Shown in pieces: positions 16,787 through 25,066 of a DNA stretch of 64,000 nt. Numbering within the stretch: position 1 is the first letter of the stretch; every line of letters begins with the position of its first letter. The position numbers and the translations under genes are program-made. Origin of the DNA: Tessaracoccus sp. MC1865 (GTDB taxonomy: Bacteria > Actinomycetota > Actinomycetes > Propionibacteriales > Propionibacteriaceae); contig NZ_CP072596.1 of assembly GCF_017815535.1 (NCBI RefSeq), positions 806,001-870,000 of the forward strand, read 5' to 3'. The notes beneath the pieces are model-generated. The model saw nothing but the letters and a program-made list of their open reading frames with translations, was not told the origin of the DNA and searched no databases.

Positions 16787-17206
16787 TCACGCGAAGCGGA
16801 CGAAGGCCTTGATCGGGTGCGCCACGTCCGCGATCTCAGTGAGGCCGAGCGACTCGTAGAAGTTCCGCTGCCCCGGCTGGTCATCGGTGATGAGCACCTG
16901 CCGGCGCACGTCGCCGAACGGCTCCAGGATGCGCTCGAACAGGCGCCTGCCGATGCCCGTGCGCTGGTGCGCGGGATCTACGAGGATGTCCTGCAGGTAG
17001 ACGATGGTCAGGCCGTCGCCGACGACGCGAGCAAGGCCGACGAGTTGGCCGTCCTCGCGGGCACACACGACCCGCAGCGAGCGGCTCACCGCGTCGTACA
17101 GGCGTTCGGGATCCGTGGTGTACACACTCCATCCGACGCTGTCGTAGAGCGTCACGAGCTCCTCCCTGGTGGGGAGGTCGTGCTCGGTCAACTCGATCGC
17201 CGTCAT
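16787..17206 (-). CDS. GNAT-family N-acetyltransferase
   Basis: This 139-residue single GNAT domain has LVGLARVVGDG, VYLQDILVDPAHQRTGIGRRLFERIL (acetyl-CoA-binding Q/RxxGxG/A as QRTGIG) and LITDDQPGQRNFYESLGL. The substrate is unknown. ATG 17206 lies 6 nt behind TACGCT (17213-17218, minus strand), the leaderless arrangement seen across the window, which fixes the start. It is divergent from the acidic protein gene at 17292. Confidence 0.88.
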   Translation of the reverse strand: MTAIELTEHDLPTREELVTLYDSVGWSVYTTDPERLYDAVSRSLRVVCAREDGQLVGLARVVGDGLTIVYLQDILVDPAHQRTGIGRRLFERILEPFGDVRRQVLITDDQPGQRNFYESLGLTEIADVAHPIKAFVRFA

Positions 17207-17291
17207 GAATCAAGCGTAGTCAGCACCCGGGCCACTCTTCGGCGCCGACGGCGGAATGGACACCACGGAACAACCGCCTAGAATTCCGCGC

Positions 17292-17672
17292 ATGAGCAAC
17301 CTGGACGGAATCTGGAACCGCGCACTCGACGGCGGGGGAGAGGGCGACGGGGACATCGCGCTCGCCGCTGCTCTGGTCTTCCACGGCATGGTGATGAACG
17401 GGGGCGCCCTCCACGCCGTGGAGACGATCGACCCCGAGGAACTCTCCGAGGCCAAGGAGGGATATCGCTGGCTGGGGCTGGACCAGGTGGCTGAGCTCAT
17501 CAAGCGCATCGAGGCCGAGTCCGCTGAGGTCGTCGGCGACGTGGAAGCCCTCGAGGACCTCGAGCAGAGTGCGGACAACGACTACTACGCCCTCATCCCC
17601 GACGACGCCGGGCTCCAGGAGGCGCTCGAGGCGAAGTACGCGGAGGAACCCGACGCCTTCGACGAGGCCTGA
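17292..17672 (+). CDS. Acidic DMP19-like small protein, function unknown
   Basis: This 126-residue, strongly acidic protein contains ALVFHGMVMNGGALHAVE, similar to the core of DMP19/DUF4375 proteins, some of which are DNA-mimic or antirestriction-like proteins in other bacteria. That link is weak and the function should be treated as unknown. The acidic C-terminus (EEPDAFDEA) and helix-rich composition are consistent with a soluble protein. TAGAAT at 17279-17284 lies 7 nt before ATG 17292, supporting a leaderless start there and not at ATG 17256. Confidence 0.6.
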   Translation: MSNLDGIWNRALDGGGEGDGDIALAAALVFHGMVMNGGALHAVETIDPEELSEAKEGYRWLGLDQVAELIKRIEAESAEVVGDVEALEDLEQSADNDYYALIPDDAGLQEALEAKYAEEPDAFDEA

Positions 17673-17755
17673 GCCGCGCGCCCACCGAACCGATTTGGCA
17701 TACCTCCGGCGAATGGTTAACATTTCAACTAGCAATGAACTTCGAAAGGTTTTCC

Positions 17756-18310
17756 ATGCGCATCGGCTACATCGTCGGCTCTCTCTCGTCGACCTCCATC
17801 AACCGCTCCCTCGCCAAGGCGATCGGCACCGTGCTGCCGGCCGGTGTCGAATACGTCGAGGTCGCCATCGCGGACCTGCCGTTGTACAACCGTGACGCGG
17901 ATGTCGACTACCCCCAGGTCGCCCTCGACTTCAAGGCGGCCGTCGCCGACGTCGATGCCGTGATCTTCGTCACCCCCGAGTACTCCCGCACCGTGCCCGC
18001 CGCGCTCAAGAACGCCCTCGAATGGGGCGGCCGTCCCTGGGGCACCTCGGTGTGGGGCGGCAAGCCCGCCGCCGTCATCGGCACCTCGCCCGGCGGCGCC
18101 GGTACCGCCATGGCGCAGCAGCACCTGCGCAACGTGCTCGCCCACCTCGACATGCAGGTCATGGGCCAGCCCGAGGCGTTCGTCCAGTTCCGCGACGGCG
18201 ACCTGCGCGAGGACGGCACCATCCAGTCGGAGAACCTCCGCGCGATCATCGAGGGCTTCGTCGGGGCCTTCATCACCTTCAGCGGCGCTGAGGAGCGGCT
18301 CGCAGCCTGA
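17756..18310 (+). CDS. NADPH-dependent FMN reductase (flavodoxin-like)
   Basis: The 184 residues have the flavodoxin-like fold of the FMN_red family: N-terminal GYIVGSLSSTSINRSLAKA phosphate loop, VTPEYSRTVPAALKNALEW (the typical PEYxxSxPxxLKNALDW block) and GTSPGGAGTAMAQQ. It probably reduces FMN, quinones or azo/chromate compounds with NADPH. ATG 17756 with AAAGG upstream matches the family N-terminus; ATG 17735 in frame would add seven residues. A terminator-like hairpin follows at 18341. Confidence 0.88.
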   Translation: MRIGYIVGSLSSTSINRSLAKAIGTVLPAGVEYVEVAIADLPLYNRDADVDYPQVALDFKAAVADVDAVIFVTPEYSRTVPAALKNALEWGGRPWGTSVWGGKPAAVIGTSPGGAGTAMAQQHLRNVLAHLDMQVMGQPEAFVQFRDGDLREDGTIQSENLRAIIEGFVGAFITFSGAEERLAA

Positions 18311-18340
18311 GGCTCAGCCGAGCCTCAACTCGACAACCAG

Positions 18341-18374
18341 AACACCCGGTGTGCGTCGGCGCGCCGGGTGTTTC
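18341..18374 (+). terminator. Intrinsic terminator after the FMN reductase gene
   Basis: AACACCCGG pairs with CCGGGTGTT around a GC-rich loop, followed by a short T run. Confidence 0.6.
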
Positions 18375-18521
18375 CGTCGTCGGGGCACCCGTCCCCCCAT
18401 CTGGCGTGGACGGTAGATTCTCACCGTTGCGGCCCCCTGCAACAATTGGCAACCCGGAGGACCGCCAGGGTGAGCAGCGTAATTTGGCGCACATCACCCA
18501 GCGCCACGGACTGGAGAATCA

Positions 18522-19964
18522 ATGACGACCGACGTGATGGAACGGCCCCCCACGGCCGAGAGGCTCCGCCTCTGGGTGACCCGGGAGACCACCGGCGGAG
18601 CGCTGCTCCTCGCTGCGGCGATGGTGGCGCTCATCTGGGCCAACACCCCGTGGGCCGATGCCTATCACGCGTTGTCGGAGTTGCGCGTCGGCCCCGAAGC
18701 CTGGCACCTCGACCTGCCCCTCGCGGCCTGGGCCTCTGACGGGCTGCTCGCCCTCTTCTTCTTCCTCGTCGGCGTCGAACTCAAGCACGACCTCGTGGTC
18801 GGCTCGCTGCGCAACCTCAAGGAAGCGGCTGTCCCCGTCCTCGCGGCGGTGGGCGGCATGGCGATGCCCGCCATCATCTTCTCGCTGGTCATCCTCCTGA
18901 CCGGCGACTCCAGCGCCGCGCACGGCTGGGCCATCCCCACCGCCACCGACATCGCCTTCGCGCTTGCCGTGCTGGCCGTCTTCGGACGGGGCCTGCCGCG
19001 CGCGCTGCGCATGTTCCTCATGACGTTGGCGGTGGTGGACGACCTGCTGGCCATCATCGTGATCGCCGTGTTCTACACCAGCGACCTCAACATCCTGATG
19101 CTGCTGGGCACCGCCGCCGCCGCAGTCGCCTTCTGGTTCGTGGTGCGCACCCGGCGCTGGCCGCGCTGGGTGCTGGTGCTGCTGGGCCTGGCCGCCTGGT
19201 GGTTCATGCACTCCTCCGGCGTGCACGCCACCATCGCCGGGGTCATCCTCGGCTTCTGCGTGCCGGCCCACCCCGTCCACGGCGAGGAGGAGGCGCGCAC
19301 GCACACGATCAACAATGCGCTCCAGCCCTACTCCGCCGGCCTCGTGCTGCCGATCTTCGCCTTCTTCGCGGCCGGCGTGACGTTCATCACCGGCGAGGGC
19401 ATCGGCGACATCGTCCTGCAGCCGGTGGTGCTGGCCATCGTCGCGGGCCTGTTCGTCGGCAAGATCGCCGGCGTCCTACTCACCACCACCCTGGTGACGA
19501 AACTGACCCCGCTGCGACTCCCGGACGCCATCGGGCTGAGGGACCTCCTGCCCATCGGTCTAGTGTGCGGCATGGGCTTCACGGTGTCGCTGCTGATCGC
19601 GGATCTCTCGTTCGCCGACGGCACCCACACCGCCGGCGCCAAGATCGGCGTGCTGCTGGGCACCGCGGTCTCGGCCATCGCGGGCGCCATCGCGCTGTCG
19701 CGGGACGCTCGGATGGCGCGCCGGGCGGACATGAACCTCGACGGTGTCCCGGACGTCGACACCGAGCCCATCACGGGCGACGAGCGACGCGACCTGTCCT
19801 GGCACCCGGACGTGATCGGATTCATGGACGGCGAGGACATCCCGGATCCTGACATGGACTACATGGCCGCGCTCGACGGGGTGGAACTCGACGTCGAAAC
19901 CGAGTTCAAGGAGTCCCTGGACGAGGAGCGCGACAGCCGCTACGGCCCGAGCTCCGAAGACTGA
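18522..19964 (+). CDS. nhaA: Na+/H+ antiporter NhaA
   Basis: This 480-residue antiporter has the NhaA membrane core: AYHALSELRVGP, LLALFFFLVGVELKHDLVVG, GWAIPTATDIAFALAVLAVFG (with the TDIAF block and ion-binding Asp pair in VVDDLLAIIVIAVFY) and LRDLLPIGLVCGMGFTVSLL. It exchanges cytoplasmic Na+ for external protons. About 75 hydrophilic, acidic residues form a C-terminal tail after residue 405, which is longer than in the E. coli protein. ATG 18522 follows GGAGAA. The 200 bp upstream contain no other gene. Confidence 0.95.
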   Translation: MTTDVMERPPTAERLRLWVTRETTGGALLLAAAMVALIWANTPWADAYHALSELRVGPEAWHLDLPLAAWASDGLLALFFFLVGVELKHDLVVGSLRNLKEAAVPVLAAVGGMAMPAIIFSLVILLTGDSSAAHGWAIPTATDIAFALAVLAVFGRGLPRALRMFLMTLAVVDDLLAIIVIAVFYTSDLNILMLLGTAAAAVAFWFVVRTRRWPRWVLVLLGLAAWWFMHSSGVHATIAGVILGFCVPAHPVHGEEEARTHTINNALQPYSAGLVLPIFAFFAAGVTFITGEGIGDIVLQPVVLAIVAGLFVGKIAGVLLTTTLVTKLTPLRLPDAIGLRDLLPIGLVCGMGFTVSLLIADLSFADGTHTAGAKIGVLLGTAVSAIAGAIALSRDARMARRADMNLDGVPDVDTEPITGDERRDLSWHPDVIGFMDGEDIPDPDMDYMAALDGVELDVETEFKESLDEERDSRYGPSSED

Positions 19965-20051
19965 CGCCGGGCCCGAATCATCCGATCGGATGACCCCGCG
20001 TCGATCCTCCTGGCTGATCCGCCGGGGCTCCAGCCGCGGAATGATGGAGAC

Positions 20052-20712
20052 ATGGCACTGATCCATGTCTCCGGACTGACCAAGAGGTACGGCGCGCACC
20101 GCGTGTTGAACGGCATCAACCTCAGCGTGGACGAGGGCGAGATCGTCGGCATCCTCGGTCCCAACGGCGCCGGTAAGACCACCACCGTCGAATGCATCGG
20201 CGGCCTCCGCAGCCGCGACGGTGGGTCCATCTCTGTCGACGGCATGGACCCTGCGGACGACCCCCGGGGGTTCCGCAGCCTCGTCGGCATGCAACTCCAG
20301 CAGTGCCAGTTGCCGGCATCCCAGCCGGCCGCGGATCCTCGTGCTGATCACCTACGACACGGACCAGGACATCCGGCATGCCCTGGAGGCCGGCGCGGAC
20401 GGGTACCTCCTCAAGGACACCCCGCGCGACGACCTCGTCGACGCCGTGCGCCAACTCGCCGCGGGCCATCCGGTGCTGACACCCAGAGCCCTGAGCGTGC
20501 TGAGTGGCAGGGGCTGCGGGACGTCGTTGACGGAGCGCGAACTGGAGGTGTTGCGGGAGGTCGCGGCAGGGGGCACGAACAGGGAGGCTGCCGCGCGACT
20601 GTTCATCAGTGAGGCGACGTTGAAGACCCACCTCTCGCGGGTGTTCGGCAAACTCGGGGTGGGGGACCGCGCCGCGGCGGTGCGGGTCGCCTTCGACCGC
20701 GGCCTCCTGTAG
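20052..20712 (+). pseudogene. Deletion scar: ABC-transporter ATPase N-terminus joined out of frame to a NarL-type response-regulator C-terminus
   Basis: The first about 85 codons encode a normal ABC ATPase start (LIHVSGLTKRYGAHRVLNGI, Walker A GPNGAGKTTT, then GMQLQQCQLPA before the Q-loop region ends). At about 20310-20325 the sequence switches in another frame to the second half of a NarL/FixJ response regulator: ILVLITYDTDQDIRHALEAG, GYLLKDT and a LuxR-type helix-turn-helix (LTERELEVLREVAAGGTNRE). ABC-permease-kinase-regulator operons are common in actinobacteria. One internal deletion would remove the rest of the ATPase, the permease, the kinase and the receiver start. Neither half should work. 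Confidence 0.8.
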
Positions 20713-20792
20713 CCACTGCCCACGGCGAACAACGCTCAGCCCAGCCTGCGCTGCGGGTAACCTGTGGGACGACCCGACTTCAGGAGGCCGTC

Positions 20793-21659
20793 ATGGATCC
20801 CGCCCGCCTCGTGCCCGATGACCAGATCTGGGACGCGATCAAGCGCGAATGCCGCGAGGCTGCGGACAGCGAGCCGCTGCTGGCCGGGTTCCTGCACGCC
20901 ACCATCCTCAGCCAGCCTGACGTCGAGGAGTCGCTGGCCTACATCCTGGCCAGCAAGCTCGACAGCCCCACCCTGCCGGCGCTGGGCCTGCGCGACATCT
21001 TCCACGACGTGCTGCACGAACAGGAATGCATCCAGGAGGCCATCCGGGCGGACCTGCAGGCCGTCGTGACGCGGGACCCGGCCTGCCCCGGCTACGCGAA
21101 CCCGCTGCTGTACTTCAAGGGCTTCCAGTCCATCCAGGCCTACCGCGTGGCCCACTTCTACTGGACGCATGACCGCAAGCCCCTGGCGCTGTACCTCCAG
21201 AGCCGCATCTCCGAGGCGTTCGCCGTCGACATCCACCCCGGCGCCCGGATCGGCAAGTCGATCATGTTCGACCACGCCACGTCGGTCGTTATCGGCGAGA
21301 CCGCCGTCGTGGAGGACGACTTCTCCATGCTGCACGAGGTGACTTTGGGCGGGTCCGGCAAGGAGGGTGGCGACCGCCACCCCAAGATCGGCCGCGGCGT
21401 GATGATCGGCGCCGGCGCGAAGGTGCTGGGCAACATCCGGGTGGGGGAGTGCGCCAAGATCGGTGCCGGTTCCGTGGTGCTGAAGGACGTCGAACCACAC
21501 ACCACCGTCGCCGGTGTGCCCGCGAAGGTGGTCAACGTGCCGCCGGCCTCGCTCCCCGCGTTCGACATGATCCAAACCCTGGGCAACGGCAACGGCAAGG
21601 GGAACGGCAACGGCGATGGCGACGCAAAGCCCTCGGACACCGGGGAAGTCCGCGAATAA
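20793..21659 (+). CDS. cysE: Serine O-acetyltransferase, long (enterobacterial-type) form
   Basis: The protein has 288 residues. An alpha-helical N-terminal domain (about 1-140, IWDAIKRECREAADSEPLL) precedes a left-handed beta-helix with hexapeptide repeats (IGKSIMFDHATSVVIGETAV, LGGSGKEGGDRHPKIGRGVM, IGAGAKVLGNI). His residues in FDH and DRHP match catalytic positions. It makes O-acetylserine for cysteine synthesis. The roughly 270-residue form is common in proteobacteria, whereas many actinobacteria use a short form. The C-terminal tail is a low-complexity Gly/Asn/Asp stretch that replaces the usual CysK-binding end. AGGAGG precedes ATG 20793. No cysK is adjacent. Confidence 0.92.
   Translation: MDPARLVPDDQIWDAIKRECREAADSEPLLAGFLHATILSQPDVEESLAYILASKLDSPTLPALGLRDIFHDVLHEQECIQEAIRADLQAVVTRDPACPGYANPLLYFKGFQSIQAYRVAHFYWTHDRKPLALYLQSRISEAFAVDIHPGARIGKSIMFDHATSVVIGETAVVEDDFSMLHEVTLGGSGKEGGDRHPKIGRGVMIGAGAKVLGNIRVGECAKIGAGSVVLKDVEPHTTVAGVPAKVVNVPPASLPAFDMIQTLGNGNGKGNGNGDGDAKPSDTGEVRE
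21582..21624 (+). repeat. GGCAAC hexanucleotide-type repeat inside cysE
   Basis: Imperfect GGCAAC/GGGAAC units encode the Gly-Asn/Lys/Asp tail of the serine acetyltransferase. The tract could expand or contract by slippage without changing the frame. Confidence 0.6.
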
Positions 21660-21706
21660 CACCGACGAAGTGCTGCGCACGCCCCGCGGACGCGTTAGTT
21701 TGGGGC

Positions 21707-22135
21707 ATGCGGATCAACGAAGTCATTCACAACAAGGGCAGCTCGGTCATCACCGCGCGTGCTGACCAGGACGTGCGGCACCTCGTCGACCTCCTGGCCG
21801 AACATCGCATCGGCGCGGTGGTCATCACGGACGACGACGACACGGTCACCGGCATCGTCGGCGAGCGTGACATCGTGCAGGGCCTCCGCAGATTCGGTCC
21901 GGACCTCCTCGACAGGCCCATCTCCGACGTCATGGATTCCGACGTGCACACCTGCGGCATGGACGACGAACTGGCCGCTGTGGCCACGGACATGACCAGG
22001 TTCCGCGCGCGGCACCTGCCGGTCATGGTCGACGGGCACCTCGCCGCGATCGTCTCCATCGGCGACATCGTCAAGAGCCGGATCGACCAACTGCAGACGG
22101 AACAGGAACATCTCGTCAAGTACCTGCACGGATGA
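21707..22135 (+). CDS. Two-CBS-domain protein
   Basis: These 142 residues consist of two CBS motifs (about 8-60 and 73-130), including AEHRIGAVVITDDDDTVTGI and FRARHLPVMVDGHLAAIVSI. They resemble stand-alone CBS proteins that bind adenine nucleotides and act as energy or stress sensors. TAGTTT at 21696-21701 lies 5 nt before ATG 21707, fitting a leaderless start. The stop overlaps the rhodanese gene start by 4 nt (ATGA). Confidence 0.88.
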   Translation: MRINEVIHNKGSSVITARADQDVRHLVDLLAEHRIGAVVITDDDDTVTGIVGERDIVQGLRRFGPDLLDRPISDVMDSDVHTCGMDDELAAVATDMTRFRARHLPVMVDGHLAAIVSIGDIVKSRIDQLQTEQEHLVKYLHG

Positions 22136-22548
22136 CGCGGGCCCCCGGACAACCGCTGCGCCGCACGGCGCAGGATCTCGTGGCCGAAGCCAACAGCGTC
22201 GTGCCACCCGTGGCGATCGAGGACGCCCTCCCCCTGCTCGACGACACCTCGGTGCTGTTCGTCGACATCCGCGAGCAGGGCGAACTGGAGAAGCTCGGCG
22301 TCATCCCCGGTGCCTACCGGGCGCCGCGCGGGATGCTCGAATTCTGGGTGGACCCGGCGTCGCCCTACTACCGTAAGTCCCTCGACGACGGGCGCAGGCT
22401 GGTCCTCTACTGCGGCTCGGCCTGGCGCTCAGCGCTGGCCGCGGCGGCGCTGCACGAGATGGGCCGCACGGACGTGACCCATCTCGACGGCGGGTTCAGC
22501 GCATGGGCAGAGGCCGGGCACCCCGTCGAACCGCTCAAGCCCAGGTGA
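22132..22548 (+). CDS. Single-domain rhodanese (sulfurtransferase)
   Basis: The 138 residues have VLFVDIREQGELEKLGVIPG and the active-site loop LYCGSAWRSALAAAAL with catalytic Cys in YCGSAWRS, then DGGFSAWAEAGHPV. It transfers sulfane sulfur to cyanide or thiol acceptors. It is coupled to the CBS gene by a 4-nt overlap. Its last 14 bp overlap the convergent nicotinamidase gene. The proximity to cysE suggests, but does not prove, a link to sulfur metabolism. Confidence 0.9.
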   Translation: MTRAPGQPLRRTAQDLVAEANSVVPPVAIEDALPLLDDTSVLFVDIREQGELEKLGVIPGAYRAPRGMLEFWVDPASPYYRKSLDDGRRLVLYCGSAWRSALAAAALHEMGRTDVTHLDGGFSAWAEAGHPVEPLKPR

Positions 22549-23098
22549 TGCGTTCCCCGGCGGCCTCTTCCGCAACCGCCGGGACGTTCGCCGGGTGCAC
22601 CGCGGCCGTGAGCCGGCTGAGCACCGTGGTGTCGAAACCCTCGCGAGCGGCGTCGAGGGACGTGGCCCGCACGCAGTAATCCGTGGCGATGCCCACCACA
22701 TCCACGCGGGTGACGCCCTGCTCGCCGAGCCACTGCGCCAGCCCGACGCCGTCGTCGTGCGCGCCGATCGTGCCCTCGAAGCCGGAGTAGGCGGCGCGGT
22801 ACGAGCCCTTGTCGAAGACGGCGTCGAAAGGATAGGGGCGCAGCGCCTCGTGGAGTTGCTGCCCCGCCGTCCCGACGACGCAGTGCGGGGGCCAGGAGTC
22901 GACGAAGTCCGGCGTGGGTGAGAAATGGGCGCCGGGGTCGATGTGGTGGTCCCGGGTGGCCACGACGTAGTCGTAGCCGTGTCGCAACGCCAGGAGTTCC
23001 GCAATCCCCTCCGCCACCGCGTTGCCGCCCTCGACGGCCAGCGCGCCGCCCTCGCAGAAGTCGACCTGGCAGTCGACGACGATCAGTGCACGTGCCAT
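22535..23098 (-). CDS. pncA: Nicotinamidase/isochorismatase-family amidohydrolase
   Basis: The 187 residues match PncA. The catalytic triad is Asp9 (VVDCQVDFCEGG), Lys97 (DAVFDKGSY) and Cys142 (GIATDYCVRAT); metal ligands are Asp50, His52 and His58 (ATRDHHIDPGAHF). It converts nicotinamide to nicotinate in NAD salvage and would also activate pyrazinamide. AGGGAGG precedes ATG 23098. It converges with the rhodanese gene with a 14-bp overlap. Confidence 0.93.
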   Translation of the reverse strand: MARALIVVDCQVDFCEGGALAVEGGNAVAEGIAELLALRHGYDYVVATRDHHIDPGAHFSPTPDFVDSWPPHCVVGTAGQQLHEALRPYPFDAVFDKGSYRAAYSGFEGTIGAHDDGVGLAQWLGEQGVTRVDVVGIATDYCVRATSLDAAREGFDTTVLSRLTAAVHPANVPAVAEEAAGERITWA

Positions 23099-23224
23099 CT
23101 CGAGACCCCTCCCTGACTGTGGATTCCACTGTAGGGGCGGCCCGGGGGCCAGAGATGCGGATTCGCATTGCGGGACCTGCCAAACCCTCCCCCAAGGGTG
23201 GGGACCGGGGTTACGCTGACCCGT

Positions 23225-23650
23225 ATGCAGTCAAATATGGGGGACGACAGTATGCCTCCAGTCATGTTGGCGGCCACCGAGGGTGGACGCAACACGTGGC
23301 TGGTGGGCGACGAGCGTGAGGTGATCGCCGTCAATGCCGTGGCTGATCCCGACACGATCCTCGACATCGTCGACGGGCGGCGCGTGGTCGCCGTCGTGTA
23401 CACCACGGACCCCGCCGGCAACGACGCCGTGCGCAGGCTGGAGGAGCGCACCGGTGCGCCCGTCTGGGCCACGCCCCATGTCGGCCAGGAGTTCACCGTC
23501 GGGGCGGTGACGCTGCAGGCGGTCCGGGCGCCGAACGGACATGCCGGTGTCTGCCTGTACTCGCCCACGCTGGGCTGCGTCTTCACGGGCGATGCACCTC
23601 TCGAGGGAGGCATGGGTCTGCCCGCCGAAACCACCGTCTACCGGGGCTGA
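23225..23650 (+). CDS. Short, degenerate metallo-beta-lactamase-fold protein
   Basis: This 141-residue protein shows the strand pattern of MBL-fold hydrolases (GGRNTWLVGDEREVIAVNAV at the start, LGCVFTGDAPLEGGMG near the end, matching the GD-phosphate region). The HxHxDH metal motif is replaced by YTTDPAGNDAV, so zinc binding is unlikely. Length is about two thirds of the family norm and it stops soon after the GD motif. It may be a non-catalytic paralogue or a truncated gene. TACGCT at 23212-23217 lies 7 nt before ATG 23225. Confidence 0.6.
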   Translation: MQSNMGDDSMPPVMLAATEGGRNTWLVGDEREVIAVNAVADPDTILDIVDGRRVVAVVYTTDPAGNDAVRRLEERTGAPVWATPHVGQEFTVGAVTLQAVRAPNGHAGVCLYSPTLGCVFTGDAPLEGGMGLPAETTVYRG

Positions 23651-23651
23651 A

Positions 23652-24458
23652 TCACACCTCGATCGTCATCGCCAACCGGTGGTCGCCGCCGGCCGGGATG
23701 GTGACTGCGCCGTCGCGCACAGTGCCGTACTCGAGGCAGACGAATTCGCGCCATTCCTCGCCCACATCGGTGTTCGTCGGGCCCGGATTCCACACCACTG
23801 TGCGGCTCGCACCGTGACTGCTGAGCCGGCGGGTGCGCCGGCCGTCGCTGAGGAACAGGGGCGGGGCCTCGGCATAGACACGATCGGTGTGTTCTCCGAA
23901 GGTGAGCGGATCCGCGTCGCGCCCGGGCCGCCACCCGTGCGGCACGTCCTGGAAGTCCACGTCCTCGAGCCCGGTCACCGTGGCCCGCGTGGCGTCGATG
24001 CGCAGGTAGGGATGGAAGGCCTGGTCGACGGAGACCTCGCGGGTGGGGGAGCCGATCGTCAGCGCGACGGTGAGCGCGGCAACGTCGATGGTGAGGTCGA
24101 GGCGGTAGGTGAGGTCGTCGGGGTAACGCTGGGCGCCCGGCAGGTGGGCGACGTCTGCCGAGGTGAGCGTCAGCACAAGCTTGGCCCCGTCGTCGTTCTG
24201 CTCGAGGAGATCCGTCCGCCACGGCACCCGGCTGACGAGCCCGTGGCCGTGGGGCACGTCCCAGTCGCCCTGCCCGGTGCCGAACCAGGGCGCGCAGACC
24301 GGGATGCCGCCGTGCCACATGGTGCCAGGGACCAGTTGCGCGTCCTTCGACAGGAGGAGCACGTCGTCGCCGCCGCGCGGACGCCAGGACAGCACACAGC
24401 CCCCCAACTCGGCGACGCGTGCGGTGCCCCAGGCGCCGCTCAGTTCGTGGATCCTCAT
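23652..24458 (-). CDS. D-hexose-6-phosphate mutarotase (aldose-1-epimerase family)
   Basis: The 268 residues belong to the YeaD-like mutarotase family: LGGCVLSWRPRGGDDVLLLS, GGIPVCAPWFGTGQGDWDVPHGHG (catalytic His region), VDQAFHPYLRI and VVWNPGP. It interconverts alpha and beta anomers of hexose 6-phosphates. The start is fixed by TACGCT (24466-24471, minus strand) 7 nt upstream of ATG 24458. The stop lies 1 bp past the end of the convergent MBL-like gene. Confidence 0.88.
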   Translation of the reverse strand: MRIHELSGAWGTARVAELGGCVLSWRPRGGDDVLLLSKDAQLVPGTMWHGGIPVCAPWFGTGQGDWDVPHGHGLVSRVPWRTDLLEQNDDGAKLVLTLTSADVAHLPGAQRYPDDLTYRLDLTIDVAALTVALTIGSPTREVSVDQAFHPYLRIDATRATVTGLEDVDFQDVPHGWRPGRDADPLTFGEHTDRVYAEAPPLFLSDGRRTRRLSSHGASRTVVWNPGPTNTDVGEEWREFVCLEYGTVRDGAVTIPAGGDHRLAMTIEV

Positions 24459-24505
24459 GGCGTCGAGCGTAGTGGCCCACCGGGCGAGCGCCCTACGATG
24501 GAGCC
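24459..24505. promoter_or_regulatory. Divergent leaderless promoters (mutarotase / GNAT)
   Basis: TACGCT (24466-24471, minus) serves the mutarotase gene with a 7-nt gap, and TACGAT (24494-24499, plus) serves the acetyltransferase gene with a 6-nt gap. The 47-bp region leaves room for overlapping -35 elements only. Confidence 0.5.
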
Positions 24506-25018
24506 ATGCCGACCATTCGCCCTGCCCATCTCCGCGACATCCCGGCTATCACCGACATCTACAACGAGGCCGGAGTGGGTACGACGGCGTCCTATGCCCT
24601 CGAGCCCGTGTCGGTCGCCGACCGCCAGAAGTGGTTCGAACGGCTCACCGCCACCGGTTACCCGGTGCTCGTCATGGAGGACCCCGACGGGCTCATCATC
24701 GGGTACGCCAGCTACGGCCAGTTCCGCCCCCTGGAGGGCTACCGCCACACGGTCGAGCACAGCGTCTACATCCGGTCCGGGCACCGGACGGCGGGGGCGG
24801 GTCGCATGTTGATGACGGCACTCATCGACTACGCGCAGGGCCGCGGCGTGCACGTCATGCTGGGCGTCGTGGACGGCTCGAACGAGGATTCGATCGCGTT
24901 CCACCGCAGGCTGGGCTTCGAGGTGGCCGGGCGGCTCCCGCAGGTGGGCCGCAAGTTCGGCCGTTGGCTCGACGTGGTGTTCATGACGATGATCTTCGAG
25001 AGCAACGAGCCGAGCTGA
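24506..25018 (+). CDS. GNAT N-acetyltransferase, phosphinothricin-acetyltransferase type
   Basis: The 170 residues have the Pat/MddA pattern: IRPAHLRDIPAITDIYNEAG, GYASYGQFRPLEGYRHTVEH, SVYIRSGHRTAGAGRMLM (acetyl-CoA loop) and NEDSIAFHRRLGFEVAGRLP followed by GRWLDVVFM. Enzymes of this type acetylate phosphinothricin or methionine sulfoximine/sulfone. The natural substrate here is unknown. TACGAT lies 6 nt before ATG 24506, so the start is well supported. Confidence 0.88.
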   Translation: MPTIRPAHLRDIPAITDIYNEAGVGTTASYALEPVSVADRQKWFERLTATGYPVLVMEDPDGLIIGYASYGQFRPLEGYRHTVEHSVYIRSGHRTAGAGRMLMTALIDYAQGRGVHVMLGVVDGSNEDSIAFHRRLGFEVAGRLPQVGRKFGRWLDVVFMTMIFESNEPS

Positions 25019-25066
25019 GCGCAAGGGTGGGGACGGGCCTCAAGTCCTACCCATTAACATTGCCCC

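Noticed and set aside
16577-17281. Plus-strand frame across the 16.6-17.2 kb gap
   Set aside because: Most of it is antisense to the GNAT gene, whose start and promoter are well supported; no motifs.
18440-18521. ATTGGCAAC before nhaA as another RamB-type site
   Set aside because: A single imperfect copy with no functional link to glyoxylate metabolism; it may be chance.
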